A stretch of 64,000 nt of DNA from Entamoeba invadens IP1 (lineage: Eukaryota > Evosea > Mastigamoebida > Endamoebidae), in contig NW_004191750.1 of NCBI RefSeq assembly GCF_000330505.1, positions 280,162 to 344,161 on the forward strand, in the 5' to 3' direction. This document shows, one piece after another, positions 62,192 through 64,000 of this stretch. The position numbers and the translations under genes are program-made. The stretch's first letter is position 1, and each line of letters opens with the position of its first letter. Under the pieces are notes generated by a model that saw nothing but the letters and a program-made list of their open reading frames with translations, did no database searches and was not told the DNA's origin.

Positions 62192-63550
62192 AGATAATTC
62201 ACAGTTCAACTATTGTGAATCAATATTATATATTTATTATATAGTTATTATATAGAAATTATATTTCTCTTATACTTTTAATACTTTTGAGAAAAATGTC
62301 AATGTGGTGTTATTTGTGTCTGGAAAACATCCGTTATAAATTCTGTTTCAAATGAATTGAATAATTTCTTTGTTATAATAGTTTTAATAAATGTTATTGG
62401 TCATTTACTAATACACGTCAGAACGAAAACACTTTTGGGAAGAAATGGATTTGTTGAACTAAACTTTTCCTTTGGCATTTTCTCTTTGTTTTGTTTGATC
62501 GTCCATTTTGGGAATATTGTGATTGTTTCATTTAGAAATGCCCTGAGATCTTCACTTTGTTTGTTTTTTTCTACTTGCATTAATATTTATTAATGATATT
62601 TTACTGATTGTAATGGTTTAAATGTAAAAATAAAAAAAAGAAGAGTCTGTTCTTGAAAAATACTTTTCCTTTGATAATTATTTTTACAAAAAAACACAAT
62701 CTGTTATATCTAATACTATTAATTAATTATGTTCAGTTATTAATTATTTTGAATATATCATGATTAAATTAATTGTATACATTATTTTCAAAATAATACA
62801 TCAATTTTAATATAAGATTAGTTTATTATTACTATAAATAGATGATCTTTTTTATTTTTATAATTTTTTTTTAGTTAGTTTTTGCTTGAAAAAGAGTTAT
62901 AAATACATTATTAATTATACAATAATTTATTTTACTATTATTTTAAATAAAATAAATGTCTTTAAAAATTAAAACTATTATTTATGCTTTGCTAAAAATT
63001 AGTATTTAATAATTTTAAAACTATTATTTTTTATGTATAAAAAAACATAAAGTTAAATTTGTGATTTTTTAACAATTTATTATTATAAAAAAATTATACA
63101 CAGACAAATAATTTAATAATTAATATTTTTATATTATAAATAAAAACGTGTTTGTATTTTGAACTTGTTTTTGATATAAAATGAAATAATTTTTTTACTA
63201 AAGATAATAGTTAAAAGAAAAACACCTTGAAAATCCATTAATTTTTGTTTAAAGAACGGGAAAAAAACACATAAAATTGGATTTTTTTTCAATTTTGCCC
63301 AAAAGATGGAGACCAATCAATTATTTTCCTTTATAAAAAAATCTATTTTTGTCATTCAAAAAACATTATTTTGACAAATTGTTATTAAGTGAACCATTTT
63401 AATAATTTTTCGGTTACACATTTAACACATTAACAAACACCAACTTCCATACATTTCATTGAGCCAAAAGTGTCATATCGTCTAATGTTTGAATAGATTA
63501 AACCACCATTTTTTTATTTCCTGCAGATTTGGTATTTTTAAAAAGAAATT
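62192..63550. other. AT-rich divergent promoter region
   Basis: About 1.36 kb between the CH coiled-coil gene (-) and the fimbrin-like gene (+). A small minus-strand ORF at 62401-62580 is listed separately. The remainder is A/T-rich. Confidence 0.45.
62401..62580 (-). CDS. Possible very small protein (59 aa)
   Basis: A 59-codon minus-strand ORF with an ATG at 62578-62580 and TGA at 62401-62403. It reads MQVEKNKQSEDLRAFLNE, a charged helical start, then IFPKWTIKQNKEK and a polar/basic rest ending TCISK. It is polar and protein-like, in contrast to the hydrophobic plus-strand ORF over the same bases. No family is known. It might be a real small gene or a remnant. Confidence 0.35.
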   Translation of the reverse strand: MQVEKNKQSEDLRAFLNETITIFPKWTIKQNKEKMPKEKFSSTNPFLPKSVFVLTCISK

Positions 63551-64000
63551 ATGGGGGAACTTAAGCGTAAAAACGTCAAAAAGAAACTCGCGTATAACTT
63601 GAAAAAAGTGTGTGAGGAAAACCCGTAGAAACCCTTTTTAGTTTGTATGATATAATATTGCTTTTGTCTATCAAAAAGCACCAAAAACAGAAAAAAAATG
63701 CATTTGAAAACCGACAATAAAAAGAAAACAAAAAAACCAATTTCCAGATGGAGACTGATTACAAAGCAACATATCCCGAACGTTATATCGACGGGCCTTT
63801 AATCCTCGACAGAGATTCACCAGACGACTATGATAAAAAGGAGTTAGTTCGGTGGATAAATAGTCAACTCATGGATAACAAGACTATGACAGATGACTAT
63901 AAATATATTCCAATTAAAGAAGATGGGAATGATTTTTTCTATGCCCTTTCTGATGGTGTGATTATTCGACAAATTATATTAAAATATTACCCGACTTATA
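63551..64000 (+). CDS. Fimbrin/plastin-like CH-domain protein, 5' part
   Basis: The gene runs off the right edge. Proposed exon 1 is 63551-63607 (MGELKRKNVKKKLAYNLKK), then a 140-nt intron (GTGTGT...TTCCAG), then exon 2 from 63748. If the first exon is not real, ATG 63748 (METDYKATYPERYID) can start the protein. The visible part of exon 2 resembles the first CH domain of fimbrin: KKELVRWINSQLMDN, IPIKEDGNDFFYALSDGVII and KYYP. Fimbrins bundle actin filaments. The assignment rests on about 85 residues. Confidence 0.6.

Noticed and set aside
1..64000. tRNA arrays, rRNA genes and CRISPR arrays
   Set aside because: Entamoeba tRNA genes occur in tandem arrays and none was seen; no regularly spaced repeats were found.

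Overview
The window looks like a nuclear contig of Entamoeba, most probably the reptile parasite E. invadens. The species call is an inference. Genes are compact and lie on both strands in very AT-rich spacers. Most introns are short and open with GTTTGT. The gene content (LRR proteins with an F-box-like head, a PMCA-type Ca2+ pump, a UBE2G1-like E2, coactosin, ClpB/Hsp101) fits this genus. Two 100-N assembly gaps are present at 32721-32820 and 56336-56435.

Layout. 1-6 kb: a partial gene with a possible cullin N-terminus (-), a tandem pseudokinase-kinase (+), two small minus-strand genes (one a Tic20-like membrane protein), a disrupted small membrane-protein gene, and a three-exon UBE2G1-like E2. 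6-16 kb: a plasma-membrane-type Ca2+-ATPase broken by a 1-nt frameshift, a longin-type R-SNARE, a zinc-finger/SDR protein, ribosomal protein S8, an RFC clamp-loader subunit, a spliced multi-pass membrane protein and a SAP-like protein. 16-25 kb: an LRR protein, a spliced gene of unknown function, an empty 1.6-kb spacer, a sphingosine-kinase-like gene and the retromer subunit Vps35. 25.4-27.0 kb: a non-autonomous DNA transposon with hAT hallmarks (13-bp terminal inverted repeats and a perfect 8-bp target duplication). 27-36 kb: a bacterial-looking GNAT acetyltransferase, a secreted coiled-coil ORF overlapping a NAP/SET histone chaperone, SERF, a lone CBM20 protein, a nucleoside hydrolase, a multi-pass membrane protein, a DNAJC8-like J protein and a helical protein. 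36-47 kb: two more LRR proteins flanking a BK/Slo-type K+ channel, an HDDC2-like HD phosphohydrolase and an orphan gene. 47-55 kb: mostly empty AT-rich DNA, with an importin-beta family receptor, a Pmp3 proteolipid and a gene remnant. 55-64 kb: coactosin, ClpB/Hsp101, a nucleoplasmin-like protein, a CH-domain coiled-coil protein and the start of a fimbrin-like gene.

There is no operon logic, as expected for a eukaryote. Three actin-related genes (coactosin, the CH coiled-coil protein, the fimbrin-like gene) lie within 10 kb. Two trafficking genes (R-SNARE, Vps35) and two putative histone chaperones (NAP, nucleoplasmin-like) also occur. A CACGTCA motif recurs close upstream of several genes. 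Several genes carry single-base disruptions, which may be assembly errors or real decay.
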